DNA of 64,000 nt. Origin: Trichomonas tenax (Eukaryota > Parabasalia > Trichomonadida > Trichomonadidae). Location of the stretch: contig JALKBU010000044.1 in NCBI GenBank assembly GCA_023091735.1, positions 47,035-111,034 of the forward strand. Reading direction: 5' to 3'. The position numbers and the translations under genes are program-made. A model generated the notes under the pieces. That model worked only from the letters and a program-made list of their open reading frames with translations. It searched no databases and was not told the origin of the DNA. Below, one piece after another: positions 9,776-19,158 of the stretch; position 1 is the stretch's first letter, and each line of letters starts with the position of its first letter.

Positions 9776-11124
9776 GGGTTGCGCATTTGGAAGAAAAGTG
9801 GGAAAATTCCAGATCTCGAAAAACCATACTTCCTTCCAAACGATTATTTTGTAAAATTTGTCTAATTTACCCAGTTTTACATTACTTTAGCCACACCTTG
9901 CCATTTCGGATGTTTACGTGTCATATTGTCAGATTCATTTTTTAATGGATGATTCAATGCTGTTTACCCCAAACTCATATGTAAACTGCAAGCTGAGGCT
10001 TTTCCGCATGAATTAACGCATACCATGCAATACATGAGTACCAATAAACTTCAAAAAATCAGCTCATAAATTAGATAATTTCTTCATATCTCATAAATTC
10101 ATACGATGATCATTAATTTTGACTTCTAGTTCTCCAAATAAATTGTATACACTATCCACTTCTATAATAAAAATATTATCATACCGTTAACAATTTTAGG
10201 TCCAAAATTATTCAATCACGAAAAACAATAATTTCTCATATGTGAGTGCAGAATCGCAAAATACAGGCGAATTCTAGCACCTCCATACACAGAACATCAA
10301 TCAAATCCAACAAAATGTTGAAATTTTACTGATGGTTTTCACAAAATAATGATGTTTACGCTTATTCATGTAAATTTAATTCTCTCATTGTTATTAGTAT
10401 CATACAAGGAATCATCTGCTTAATTATAACTACTAAAGCAATCTATAAATAAATTAACATATCAGAGGCGTCACTGAATTTTCTACACCTACTCAAACAT
10501 CTCGATTTTTCTCCACCAGTATAAATATTTAAGGTCTAATTTTAGTGGCAAATGAAAAATTTTCCCATCTAAAATGCTGTGGATATATAAAGCATGAAAA
10601 ATATATTATTCAATATTATATCAAAAAAATGTCTTGATTTATTTTGATGTTAACTGACGGGTTATCATTACTCATGTTGTTTGCATGCTGTGTGGATGAA
10701 AAGTAAGGGTTGCAAATTAAGATTAAATATTTTGCGAATAAAAAGCAACACATTTTTATTCTGTAAGTCCAACATTTAGTAGACACTGATTTGTCCATTT
10801 TAAACGCAGACAAAACTAAGATTTTGTTATCAAATGAACTGCTAGTAGTCTTGTATATAGATATAGATAATAATTATTGGATAATTCATAGTATTGTAAA
10901 CAATTATTTTAATATCAAAATATGGAGGCAGCCGAACTGCATTTTTCGAATGAAGTCGTGGACACATATAACAACCTATGAGTTACGTACTCACCCAGCC
11001 TTGGCTCGAGATAAGATAATCACACACTTTTGTCATGTAAATATATACATGACAAAAAAATATCTTCCAAAAAATTTTCGTAACTTCCTTCCAGACCTCG
11101 ACTTATCTTCCAAATGCGCAACCC
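9776..11124. mobile_element. Possible non-coding element bounded by an inverted 19-bp repeat
   Basis: GGGTTGCGCATTTGGAAGA at 9776-9794 recurs as its exact reverse complement at 11106-11124. Similarity becomes patchy further inward (CAGATCTCG against CGAGGTCTGG when the right end is read inverted). The 1.35 kb between holds no credible gene, so this could be a MITE-like remnant. I could not find a convincing target-site duplication. Part of the interior also carries the TTTACGTGTCA and TGTCATGTAA words. Confidence 0.4.
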
Positions 11125-11312
11125 TATTTTATCTCATACAAAAAGCATTTTGTTAAATATTTTATGAGCAAAAATCACTTTTTGTTGTCCCTAGAAAACC
11201 TTTAATGAAAATTTCTCAATTTTGAATTTGAAATAGAAAATCATGAGCTGAATGCTAATTTTATGATTTTATTAAAGCGCCTTCACATTTTTTTCTAAAA
11301 AGTGAGCACAAA

Positions 11313-11489
11313 ATGTTTTCTCTTTTTCCATTTTGTCGATGCAAATAGGCATTGTTTTTAGAGCTCTATCCAAAAATCGGTATTTTACAATTTTTGTGGT
11401 GGATGCTTACATAAGGTTATTGACAGTTGTAATGTGGTCATCCAAAGCCCTTTCAATAGAGGGACAAAGAGGTGATTCGTTCGTTGGTA
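11313..11489 (+). pseudogene. Decayed 5' end of the Pmp-like membrane protein gene
   Basis: AAAAAGTGAGCACAAA precedes an ATG at 11313 that opens a hydrophobic, signal-peptide-like stretch but stops after 11 codons. A second frame, open from 11362 to the TGA at 11473-11475, reads like beta-helix sequence (SVFYNFCGGCLHKVIDSC). Neither frame joins the downstream ORF without a shift. This suggests that the original signal peptide and first helix turns have degenerated. Confidence 0.45.
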
Positions 11490-12926
11490 ATGAAACAGCA
11501 AACGAACTATGGCACGATGATGAACTACAGCAATGAATATTCCTATTTTTCGTTTAGAAAAGTCAACGATTTTTCTACGGATGTCTTTCAGCAAAATATT
11601 GTAATTGAGAACTCCGTGTTCAGTAATATGACAGAAACTGCAATTCAAACTCGTTACGAGAGCGATGTTCAAATCAAGGACAATTATTTTTCGTTCATTA
11701 TTGTTAACGTTGGTTACACAGCTTCTGTGCTTGATCTTGGTGCGTGCGGAAGCATATCATTCTCGAAAAATTGCATTTATAAATCTGGCAATATAAATGA
11801 TGCAGATGATATCCATTCTGGATTAATATATGCATACATATACCCATACTGTTACTATTACGCTAAGTTTTCAGAGTGCAGTTTTGTTATTTCGCCATCA
11901 GGAATGAAATCTGCATCACAGATTGAGTTACAGGCTTCCAACTTCAGCATGAATACTGTAAATTCATCATACATTTCGCGAACATTCCTAGTATTTGACT
12001 GTCGCGAACTTGATCTTCCAATATCGAGAATTACAATGGTTACAATTACTTCTAAGCCAAGAACGCCTGGGTGCTTGTTGTCTGCTGATAACACAGTGCT
12101 TTTCAGGAACGTTTTCGTGAATAACAAGTGTTCGAGAAACTTTGGTGAAACAATTCCTCTTCTTTACTATAAAAACACAACGATTTTGAGGGGCCTTGTT
12201 ATACTTAGGAACTCCTTTGATATTCTTGGCATCCCTGCTGACTCAGGTCAAAATAATAATTGTCAAGTTTTCGAAACAAACTTCGATATTGATCCTGGAC
12301 CATATGTGCAAGTCCACACACTCGTTAATTTCTCGTACACATATATGTTTGCTTATTACTCAACAGGAATGTGCGAAGCACAATATTCTGAAACACCAGT
12401 TCCCGAAGCTGCGTCACCAACAAAAGATGCCGCGAATTCGGGCGATATTCTGCAGGATAGTAGGAAGATTCTCATAATCACTACATCAATACTTGCGGTT
12501 GCAGTTGTTCTTGTCATTATCTGGTTCATTGTTAAGTCCAAGAGACAGAAGACACATCAGAAGTATCTCAACTATGACTTCGAACAGTCTTTCTCATACG
12601 AAGACGATTACTCAGAACAGAAGCGACAAGAAAACAAGATCGAGTCTAAAACAGCTTCGAATAATGACCAACTTATACATGCAACTCAATCATCAACTAC
12701 AGACAAAGCGAATTCGATTGTCAAAGCTGATTCTTATTCTTATGATGATACGAACAACATTCAAATACCACCTGTTCATCATCATAATAAAAGTCAAACT
12801 GTTCATTCACAACAAACTGGAACGACAACGAATAATAGCGATGAGTCTGTTTCTATTGATGATAGTGATCCTTATTATTATTCTACTTATTCTCATGGAT
12901 ATACAACTAAAACTGAAAAATCGTAA
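11490..12926 (+). CDS. Pmp-like beta-helix membrane protein, possibly 5'-truncated
   Basis: The open frame gives 478 residues from the ATG at 11490. Residues ~20-310 carry short beta-strand and turn repeats with Asn/Ser/Cys ladders (IENSVFSNM, FRNVFVNNKCS), as in trichomonad proteins resembling chlamydial polymorphic membrane proteins. One transmembrane helix lies at ~327-348 (ILIITTSILAVAVVLVIIWFIV). It is followed by a 130-residue cytoplasmic tail rich in Tyr, Ser and Asp. A single-pass surface protein with an outward N-terminus is expected, but this ORF has no signal peptide. Plausible remains of one lie upstream in other frames with stops. The gene may therefore be a recent pseudogene or make a non-secreted product. 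It converges on the ARM-like gene 27 bp away. Confidence 0.65.
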   Translation: MKQQTNYGTMMNYSNEYSYFSFRKVNDFSTDVFQQNIVIENSVFSNMTETAIQTRYESDVQIKDNYFSFIIVNVGYTASVLDLGACGSISFSKNCIYKSGNINDADDIHSGLIYAYIYPYCYYYAKFSECSFVISPSGMKSASQIELQASNFSMNTVNSSYISRTFLVFDCRELDLPISRITMVTITSKPRTPGCLLSADNTVLFRNVFVNNKCSRNFGETIPLLYYKNTTILRGLVILRNSFDILGIPADSGQNNNCQVFETNFDIDPGPYVQVHTLVNFSYTYMFAYYSTGMCEAQYSETPVPEAASPTKDAANSGDILQDSRKILIITTSILAVAVVLVIIWFIVKSKRQKTHQKYLNYDFEQSFSYEDDYSEQKRQENKIESKTASNNDQLIHATQSSTTDKANSIVKADSYSYDDTNNIQIPPVHHHNKSQTVHSQQTGTTTNNSDESVSIDDSDPYYYSTYSHGYTTKTEKS

Positions 12927-12953
12927 CTTTTTTTATTAATATCAAACAAAAAA

Positions 12954-14309
12954 TTAAAGTTGACTTGCGTAGTTTCGAAGATTTTGGGTCATTTCTTGTA
13001 TTGGTTCAATATTTACACCTATTTCTTCTAATATATCGTCAATCTGTGCATCATCGTACTCAGTTATAACTGTGACAGCATCAGGACCTAAAGTGCTATT
13101 TGCAAAATGAAGAATTCTTGCTAATAAAGATAAATATTTTTCGGGTGATTCAGACATCGACATCACTGATCCAAAAGATGCTATGAATCCCGATTGAACC
13201 ATACTTAGCACTGCATCAAGCGTTAAATGATCCGATGCTTTGGAAATGGCGCTTAAACAGAAACTTGATGTGTTAAAATCTCCATCTTTCACCATACTCG
13301 TTAATGCAGCAAAAACACCTGATGTTTCAAGGAATGTGATGCAATTTGGATTATTTTTGATTATAGCCTTGATCAGCTTTGCAATGCGTATTGTTGTCTG
13401 TTTATCGTAAATCGCATTATTGACTAAATTCCAATTTATGTTTGGTGCAAAATTGGAAACAAAACTTGAATCACATTGGAATGCAACATCAAGGAATGCG
13501 ATTGTTGCATCATTCAGCTTTTCTTCATTTGCAAATAATATCGGTAAAGTTCCATTTTCGATGATGAAATTTGCTAATTCTGGGCATTGAGTGAGAACGC
13601 TTGCAAGAGCGTAATACACACCATCTCTTACCTCAGCTAGATGGCAACAAGATCGGCATTGAGACAAAACATAAAGAAAATAATTATGATCGACGTGATT
13701 TGATTGAATAATACAAATTGCAGCATGTATATTCATTATCTCACATACTATATTGGGTATATTTATACATGCCTGGAAATACTCAGTCAATATCATAACA
13801 GAATTCGAAATACATTCAATTGAAAACCGAGGGCAGCAGAAAGCTCTTTGTATAGATTGCAGTATATAAATCAACGACCACAGATGGTCTTCGTTGGTTG
13901 GAAGTGATAACATTGATAATAATTCAAGAACTAATTCATCAGATAACAAATCATATCTAAATTCGGGTGGAATCTTCATAATATGCAATAACAAGTATGA
14001 AGTGAGCTTTTTATATGGGTTAAATGGTTCTTTGATGTGTGATATTAAAAAATCGAATATATTTAGTAAAGAAACAATTTTTGTAACTAATTGATAATTG
14101 ACGTCGCTTTTATTCAATGAATTTATAGTTTCTTGAACGAAATGAATGAATTCTTCCGTGTTTTCATCAACGTCTAAATTTAAAAGTTTGTTGCAACAGA
14201 AATTAAAGTAATCGGGAAGAAACTTTTCGTCATTTGTAAACTCTACGTAGACACTGTTGTAATCTAGTTTGTTTTTTGATTTACTTTTGATCTGTCCATC
14301 GATTTGCAT
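12954..14309 (-). CDS. Armadillo/HEAT-like helical-repeat protein
   Basis: The 451-residue protein is almost entirely alpha-helical, with regularly spaced hydrophobic helices (LLSDELVLELLSMLSLP, IENGTLPILFANEEKLND, SSFCLSAISKASDHL) typical of an ARM-repeat solenoid. The N-terminal ~30 residues (KSKSKNKLDYNSVYVEF) resemble the basic start of importin-alpha-like proteins only loosely, and no clear nuclear import signature is seen. There are no membrane or catalytic motifs. The start is supported by TCATT with a presumed +1 A at 14318, 8 nt before the ATG at 14309. I cannot name an orthologue; a protein-binding scaffold is likely. Confidence 0.85.
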   Translation of the reverse strand: MQIDGQIKSKSKNKLDYNSVYVEFTNDEKFLPDYFNFCCNKLLNLDVDENTEEFIHFVQETINSLNKSDVNYQLVTKIVSLLNIFDFLISHIKEPFNPYKKLTSYLLLHIMKIPPEFRYDLLSDELVLELLSMLSLPTNEDHLWSLIYILQSIQRAFCCPRFSIECISNSVMILTEYFQACINIPNIVCEIMNIHAAICIIQSNHVDHNYFLYVLSQCRSCCHLAEVRDGVYYALASVLTQCPELANFIIENGTLPILFANEEKLNDATIAFLDVAFQCDSSFVSNFAPNINWNLVNNAIYDKQTTIRIAKLIKAIIKNNPNCITFLETSGVFAALTSMVKDGDFNTSSFCLSAISKASDHLTLDAVLSMVQSGFIASFGSVMSMSESPEKYLSLLARILHFANSTLGPDAVTVITEYDDAQIDDILEEIGVNIEPIQEMTQNLRNYASQL

Positions 14310-14315
14310 AAGAAA

Positions 14316-14320
14316 AATGA
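14316..14320 (-). promoter_or_regulatory. Initiator of the ARM-like gene
   Basis: TCATT on the minus strand places a +1 A at 14318, 8 nt before the ATG. Consensus and spacing match other genes in the window. Confidence 0.5.
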
Positions 14321-14589
14321 TCTCAGAACTATTAAAACACTAGAATCTGGTCATTAGAGCATCGAATTATGAAGTAAAAACGCATATATTACCTTTATTA
14401 TATGAATTTCTATCCGCGAAGGACATACAATGAACATACGAATTGATGCAAACGTGCAAACAAATCCATAAAAAGAAGGTTAAGATATATCAAATACGAA
14501 TGTGTCTCCGACCTAATATTTGGTAAAACCATGCGTAAAAAAGATCAAAGTATATGAGATTATGAATATATGTATTCATCATATTTTAT

Positions 14590-14868
14590 TTAGATCTTCT
14601 GGAAAGCGATGATCTTCTCAGATGAGATCCAGTCCTCCCAGGAGGAGAGCTCGTCCTCAAGACCCTGGACATCAACATCATCTGTAACAACGGCGCCGAT
14701 CTGGAGAGCGAAAAGGCCGAAGCAGGCTTCCTTGCGCTGGGCAACACCCCAAAGGAGGCCCTCCATCTGGACCTCACGGACCTTCTTTTCGAGCTCGTCG
14801 AGGTTGACCTCATCGGAAGCTGGCATAATTTCAAGAACGAGTGTGGACTTACCGACCTTCTCAGCCAT
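14590..14868 (-). CDS. eEF1B guanine-nucleotide-exchange domain (EF-1 beta/delta), stand-alone 92 residues
   Basis: The whole protein corresponds to the C-terminal exchange domain of eukaryotic EF-1 beta/delta, which reloads eEF1A with GTP during translation. Matching landmarks are STLVLEIMPASDEVNLDELE (first strand and helix), MEGLLWGVAQRKEACFGLFAL (the GLxWG-type core), VQGLEDELSSWEDWI and the C-terminal IIAFQKI. Most eukaryotic subunits exceed 200 residues with an N-terminal GST-like or leucine-zipper part. Here TGA is the codon directly before the ATG, so no upstream extension is possible without splicing, and no intron is visible. The size resembles archaeal aEF1B. The gene is markedly GC-richer than its flanks, which fits high expression. 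Confidence 0.92.
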   Translation of the reverse strand: MAEKVGKSTLVLEIMPASDEVNLDELEKKVREVQMEGLLWGVAQRKEACFGLFALQIGAVVTDDVDVQGLEDELSSWEDWISSEKIIAFQKI

Positions 14869-15571
14869 TCAAGGAATGTGGCCTTGGTTTCATTTTGAGA
14901 GGACCTTGAAATATTTGTGATAGTAGCGGTTTTGCAATCAAAAAGAAAAAATTAAATTTGTTTAAAAATCTTTGGCTATTGGTGCTCTAATGATGGTCTT
15001 ATCACGTTTTATAAAATTTTACACAGCAAAAATTGTATTTGATTTCTTTTTATTTACGTGACAGAAATAATATACCATCGATCTTTTCCAAAACATGTTT
15101 TTTTTTCGATTTTACACATGTTTAAAGTCCTGTATTTGGAATATTTCATGACAGAAATCAATTATATTTACATGTCAAAAAATCTCAATAATCAATGGTC
15201 TAAATTTTGGTGCTTTTAGTATAAATTAAATTACATTACAAATTTTCGCTGTCAAAACGAAATAATTTATATGTCAAAGATCCCATTATTAAACTCATTT
15301 CATAATGAAGTATTTTAGTTTGATATTATGTGCTTAATCCAAATATTAAACAAAATTGAAAAACCATTTCATTGATTTTACATGTCAAGGAGCCGATTCG
15401 GGAAAAAGCTATTTACATGACAGAAAATTATTTTTTCGAGGAGTCTATATTATTTGAAATCTGAATGATCTTCATTGAGCCAATTGTAAATCTACAATAT
15501 TTCATGGCAGCGATTAATGCATTTTACTTGTCAAACGGCGAAATAATCAATATCGTTTTATCGCAGACAAA
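14869..15571. other. Gene-free region with a cluster of TTTACATGTCA-type words
   Basis: Roughly every 30-120 bp between 15050 and 15590 there is a version of TTTAC(A)TG(T/A)CA, often followed by GAAA. Examples are TTTACGTGACAGAAA near 15053, TTTACATGTCAAAA near 15167, TTTACATGTCAA near 15377 and TTTACATGACAGAAAA near 15412. No ORF is supported. The cluster abuts the left arm of the foldback element. Confidence 0.55.
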
Positions 15572-15852
15572 TTGTTTTATGTGTCAATGTGTCACTTTGT
15601 AAAGTGTCAGATTGTCGGATATTGAAAAGTGATATTCGATGTAAAGTGAAAAAAGTCAACAAATTAGTAAAGGGGAAATATCTATTTTAATTTGATGTGA
15701 CATTAAAAAGGAGATTTCGTGCTTTTTTGCTGCTTTATGCAATTACACCACACCCTGTAGCTACATGCAGCAGCAAAAATGGACGAAAAGCACTTATAAA
15801 AAAAAATTATTGTATTGAAATAATTATCGACGCAAACCGATGTTTTTACTTT

Positions 15853-15910
15853 TTTAGCTGGTGAAGCCTTAGGACCACACAGATTCAAGACACTCACCAG
15901 CTAAAGAGGC
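15853..15910. repeat. Hairpin unit 1 of three inside the foldback element
   Basis: TTTAGCTGGTGA at 15853-15864 pairs perfectly with TCACCAGCTAAA at 15894-15905, and the unit ends GAGGC. It resembles the units at 16101 and 16195 in length, order and stem sequence. Confidence 0.65.
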
Positions 15911-16100
15911 AAAAAAGGCTTCATCCTCGATTATAATAATAAGAAAAAAAAGCGTGCCATTCGTCCATTTTTGTTGATGTGAACAACCTTATTGTATATA
16001 GTGGTCGCACATTACAGCAAAAATGAATGAAAATCACGCTTTTTTATATCGAATTACAATTATATTGAGAACAAAATCATGTTTTTTTTTTTTTTGATTC

Positions 16101-16158
16101 TTTAGCTAGTGAAAGTCTTAGACACATGGAGTTCTAAGGCTTTACTAACTTAAGAAGC
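16101..16158. repeat. Hairpin unit 2 of three inside the foldback element
   Basis: The unit starts TTTAGCTAGTGAAAGTCTTAG and ends CTAAGGCTTTACTAACTTAA plus GAAGC. The halves pair over ~20 positions with a few mismatches. It is flanked by GCATCGGTTTGC-like sequence. Confidence 0.6.
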
Positions 16159-16194
16159 AAAAAACATCGGTTTGCACCGAGATAACATCGATTC

Positions 16195-16251
16195 TTTAGC
16201 AGAGATTGTCTAAGCTTCATGTTCTACTAAGGATTCACTTGCTAAAGAAGC
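16195..16251. repeat. Hairpin unit 3 of three inside the foldback element
   Basis: The unit starts TTTAGCAGAGATTGTCTAAG and ends CCTAAGGATTCAC-like sequence then GCTAAAGAAGC. The outermost TTTAGC/GCTAAA pairing is intact while the interior has drifted. Confidence 0.55.
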
Positions 16252-16556
16252 GAAAAATCTCTGTTTGCATCGAAATAATTTTGATGCTTAGCTTTCTTCT
16301 TAAACGTATTTTTCTTCCAGCTTTGCTGCTGCGCGCAGCCATGGAGTATGGTGTAGTTGCACACAACAAGAAAAATAGACAAATAGCATGCTTTTTAATT
16401 CAAATTTAAATATTCACCCCTCTAATTTCTAATATGACGCATATGCTTTTATTTGGCAAATATCATTTTACTTGACAAAATAATTTTTTAATCGTTTTTT
16501 GACTTTTTTTCAATACCAAAAATCTAACAATCTGACACTTTACAGAGTGACTTATT

Positions 16557-16732
16557 GGAGTTTAATGGAATAAAAACTTTATTGGAATAAAGGTGACTTT
16601 ATGCGAATAAAGTGAATATGGAATCAGACCCTATTTTGGAATTACCGCCAATTTGGAATAATGACGCTTATTCCATATGCCAAAAATAGGTCGAAAAGTG
16701 ACAATAATGGAATACCCGAATTATTTGGAATC
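16557..16732 (+). repeat. Left terminal inverted repeat
   Basis: This 176-bp repeat is identical by eye to the reverse complement of 17414-17589. It contains regularly spaced GGAAT words and one GAAAAGTGAC. Confidence 0.88.
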
Positions 16733-17413
16733 GCCGAATATTTGGATATGCGCATAATGCTCTCAAAATTTGGAATCAACTTCGATATTGGAATTAGGAA
16801 TAGTGGATAATAATGGAATCAAAAATACTTTGGAATAACCGTCAGGCAGTTGGAAGCATAATCACTTTATCCTTAATTCCAATTCAAATTGAGATAGCAT
16901 TATCATCCAGAATTTATGGTAAAAAGGAAAAAGGAAGGACTACCGCGAGTCAAACCAGCAAATCTCTTCATTAAAGCTTGGAGTGTTTTGCAAATTGAGC
17001 TATGAGGCGAAGCAATTTTTCTCAATCTATTTCAGGTATTTAATCGCACGCTAAATATTTGGAATCTCCAGATCTTCAAAATAGATGGGCACTTCAAATA
17101 TAGAGCATATGCAATAACAATGATTAAAAAATCGAAAAGTTAGAAGTGATTTATTCTGATATCTTTTCATTTTAAAGCAAAACTACATTTTCAATCGATA
17201 GAATTCATTGGCTTTCGTCATGCATATATCATAGCAGGCATCAATGTATTCTCTCTTCAACAAAAACATGGAATCAAAGTGGAAGAATAATTGACATGTA
17301 AACAAGCTCGATGTCAGCTAACAACTTATTAATAAGTTGCTATATAACAGAGACCTTGAGGTCGATTCCTAATTCCATTATTGCACTTTTGATTCCAATT
17401 CCGAATTCATTTT

Positions 17414-17589
17414 GATTCCAAATAATTCGGGTATTCCATTATTGTCACTTTTCGACCTATTTTTGGCATATGGAATAAGCGTCATTATTCCAAATTGGCG
17501 GTAATTCCAAAATAGGGTCTGATTCCATATTCACTTTATTCGCATAAAGTCACCTTTATTCCAATAAAGTTTTTATTCCATTAAACTCC
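17414..17589 (-). repeat. Right terminal inverted repeat
   Basis: Exact inverted copy of 16557-16732. Identity of both arms indicates recent insertion or continuing conversion. Confidence 0.88.
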
Positions 17590-17606
17590 ATTGACACATA
17601 AAACAA

Positions 17607-19158
17607 AATAATATTTCATTCGCCTGGTCAGTTATTCTTCACAACTTCATGTGGCAGAATTTTTGTTTAATTTACAGGCAAGCTGAGAAGGCTTGATATT
17701 ATTGCATATTCAATAAATTTGTTTGTTCACAATGTTTTACTACATAGATCAACTTTTTAAAGGAAATAATATTAATAATCTTGCGTATTTTTTTAAGCAA
17801 ATGTGTGTTTTTCAGCATAAAACGAAACTACATCTAAAATAGAAACGATCTGTCGCTTTAGAATTGCGAAATCATGCATTTATTAGCTCAAAAGATTAAA
17901 TGTTTCGAACCAAATCAAATTTAAAAAATGTATTTTTCTGAAAATTTTTCAATTGAGAGAAATGATACTAAACAATTATCGGGCTTTTCCCCATTTCCCA
18001 TATGGGGGTCTTCCCCACGTGGGTCCCCAAATGGGAAAAAATTATATTTTACAATAAAAAGTGTTTTTTTTTGGAAAATGGGGAAACTTTTCACAGTGGG
18101 GAATCATACATTCGATTGGGAAATACACCGCAAATTGATGGCTTCAATTTCAAAGAAAACTAAATCCCTTTCTCCGTATCCCCATCTTTTTTCCATTTTT
18201 CCTCTCAATTTCCCCAAAAAAATACACAAAATTTAATACCCGCCATGCATTTTTGAGTTGTGGGTACTCAATTTTGTGGAAAAGTGACGCTCTATTTCAA
18301 TACCGCAAATGGGGATTTTGGGGAATTTGAGAGTCATTTGCCGCAAAAATAGGAATTGCGTAGTTTTATAGCTTGTAATGAAATAAATCAATGCTATTTT
18401 TGCTTTTTGATAAGTTCATAATTTTTAGTTCATTTATTTGTGTTTGTCATGTGTCCGGAGGCAAAGCCTCCGGACACGATTTTTTTTTGGTTTCCCAATG
18501 GAGGAAACTTGAATAACGTATAAAAAGTGACCCGCAAACCCGATGTTGATACAAAATGCGTATCTCAAGATTGTCCGCAGCTTTTCACCCAAAACTTGGT
18601 GTATATATTAGCATTAGTATGTGCATTATATTACCAAAGTTTCGAGTCAAAATAAGAAAAAATACCCCTTTCCACACCTCTTTAAAATCCTGTGAAAAAG
18701 GATCTCTGGTTAGTGTAGACTCTAATATCAAACATTTGATTCAAATTTCTCCTCTGAGACTAATGGAGAATTGTCATATTTCTCAACATTGTTTTTAATT
18801 GGAAAAATTTTTAATCACAGCTTTATTATTTCACGGATTTAAATCGGTCAAATCATTTAATTATTGTCATATAGGTAAATTTATTCAATATTATAGCCTT
18901 TGAGAATATAATACAAATTTTTCCATCGATACAATTGATATTCAGGTTTGTGCCGAAGTAAATGAGGTTTCTGTGAGAGATCATATAATTCAGCAGCTGC
19001 TATTTCCTTCATAATCTATCAGATCCATAGATATTTCGATTTTTGTAATTTGTTATAGAATATTACCAAAGTTATATTATAAAAAGTGAAACTATTCTTA
19101 TGATGATTATCACCATAAGCCACAAAATAGAATAAGAAAATAAAAACCGACAAAATAA
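17607..19158. other. Gene-free region with GGGG/CCCC-rich patches and a strong hairpin
   Basis: Around 17985-18330 the sequence alternates CCCCATTT and ATGGGGAAA words in both orientations, including the near-palindrome TTCCCCACGTGGG. ORFs at 17928-18236 and 18556-18798 have no recognisable content. AAAAAGTGACCC lies near 18521. The hairpin at 18451-18477 is listed separately. Confidence 0.5.
18451..18490 (+). other. Perfect 12-bp GC-rich hairpin followed by a T-run
   Basis: GTGTCCGGAGGC, loop AAA, then GCCTCCGGACAC, followed after GA by nine Ts. In bacteria this would be read as an intrinsic terminator. Here it could end a Pol III transcript or be a repeat terminus. No adjacent RNA gene is visible. 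Confidence 0.6.

Larger units (their letters stand above)
16557..17589. mobile_element. Young non-autonomous DNA element with 176-bp perfect terminal inverted repeats
   Basis: Termini read GGAGTTTAATGG inward from both ends. The first and last 176 bp are exact reverse complements. ATT on each side (16554-16556 and 17590-17592) is a candidate 3-bp target-site duplication. The mirrored arm of the host foldback element supplies an empty-site reference: its complement GTGACACATTGACACAT aligns with the flanks joined across one ATT (GTGACTTATTGACACAT). No transposase is encoded. The interior is dense in TGGAAT words. A 3-bp duplication with GG termini would suit PIF/Harbinger-like or CACTA-like mobilisation, but this is inference. 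Confidence 0.85.
15572..17606. mobile_element. Foldback (long imperfect palindrome) element, split by a younger insertion
   Basis: The outermost word TTGTTTTATGTGTCAA (15572-15587) returns as its reverse complement at 17591-17606. Arms remain similar inward for more than 200 bp: GTGTCAGATTGT and GCAGCAGCAAA-type segments occur in mirrored order near 15605/16530 and 15770/16325. Removing the inner insertion leaves an element of about 1.0 kb centred near 16070-16095. No ORF is credible. Arms are clearly diverged, so this element is older than the insertion it carries. The class is unknown. Confidence 0.7.

Noticed and set aside
10791..11156. 121-codon plus-strand ORF
   Set aside because: It spans the right inverted repeat and TGTCATGTAA words and has no recognisable domain.
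14609..14920. 103-codon plus-strand frame opposite eEF1B
   Set aside because: It is the complement of a strongly conserved, codon-biased gene and has no family content of its own.
17928..18236. 102-codon ORF with ATG
   Set aside because: It runs through inverted GGGGAAA/CCCCATTT words; the protein is compositionally odd and resembles nothing known.
18556..18798. 80-codon ORF preceded by AAAAAGTGACCC
   Set aside because: Promoter-like word and ATG are suggestive, but there is no family, fold or codon signal; kept as spacer.
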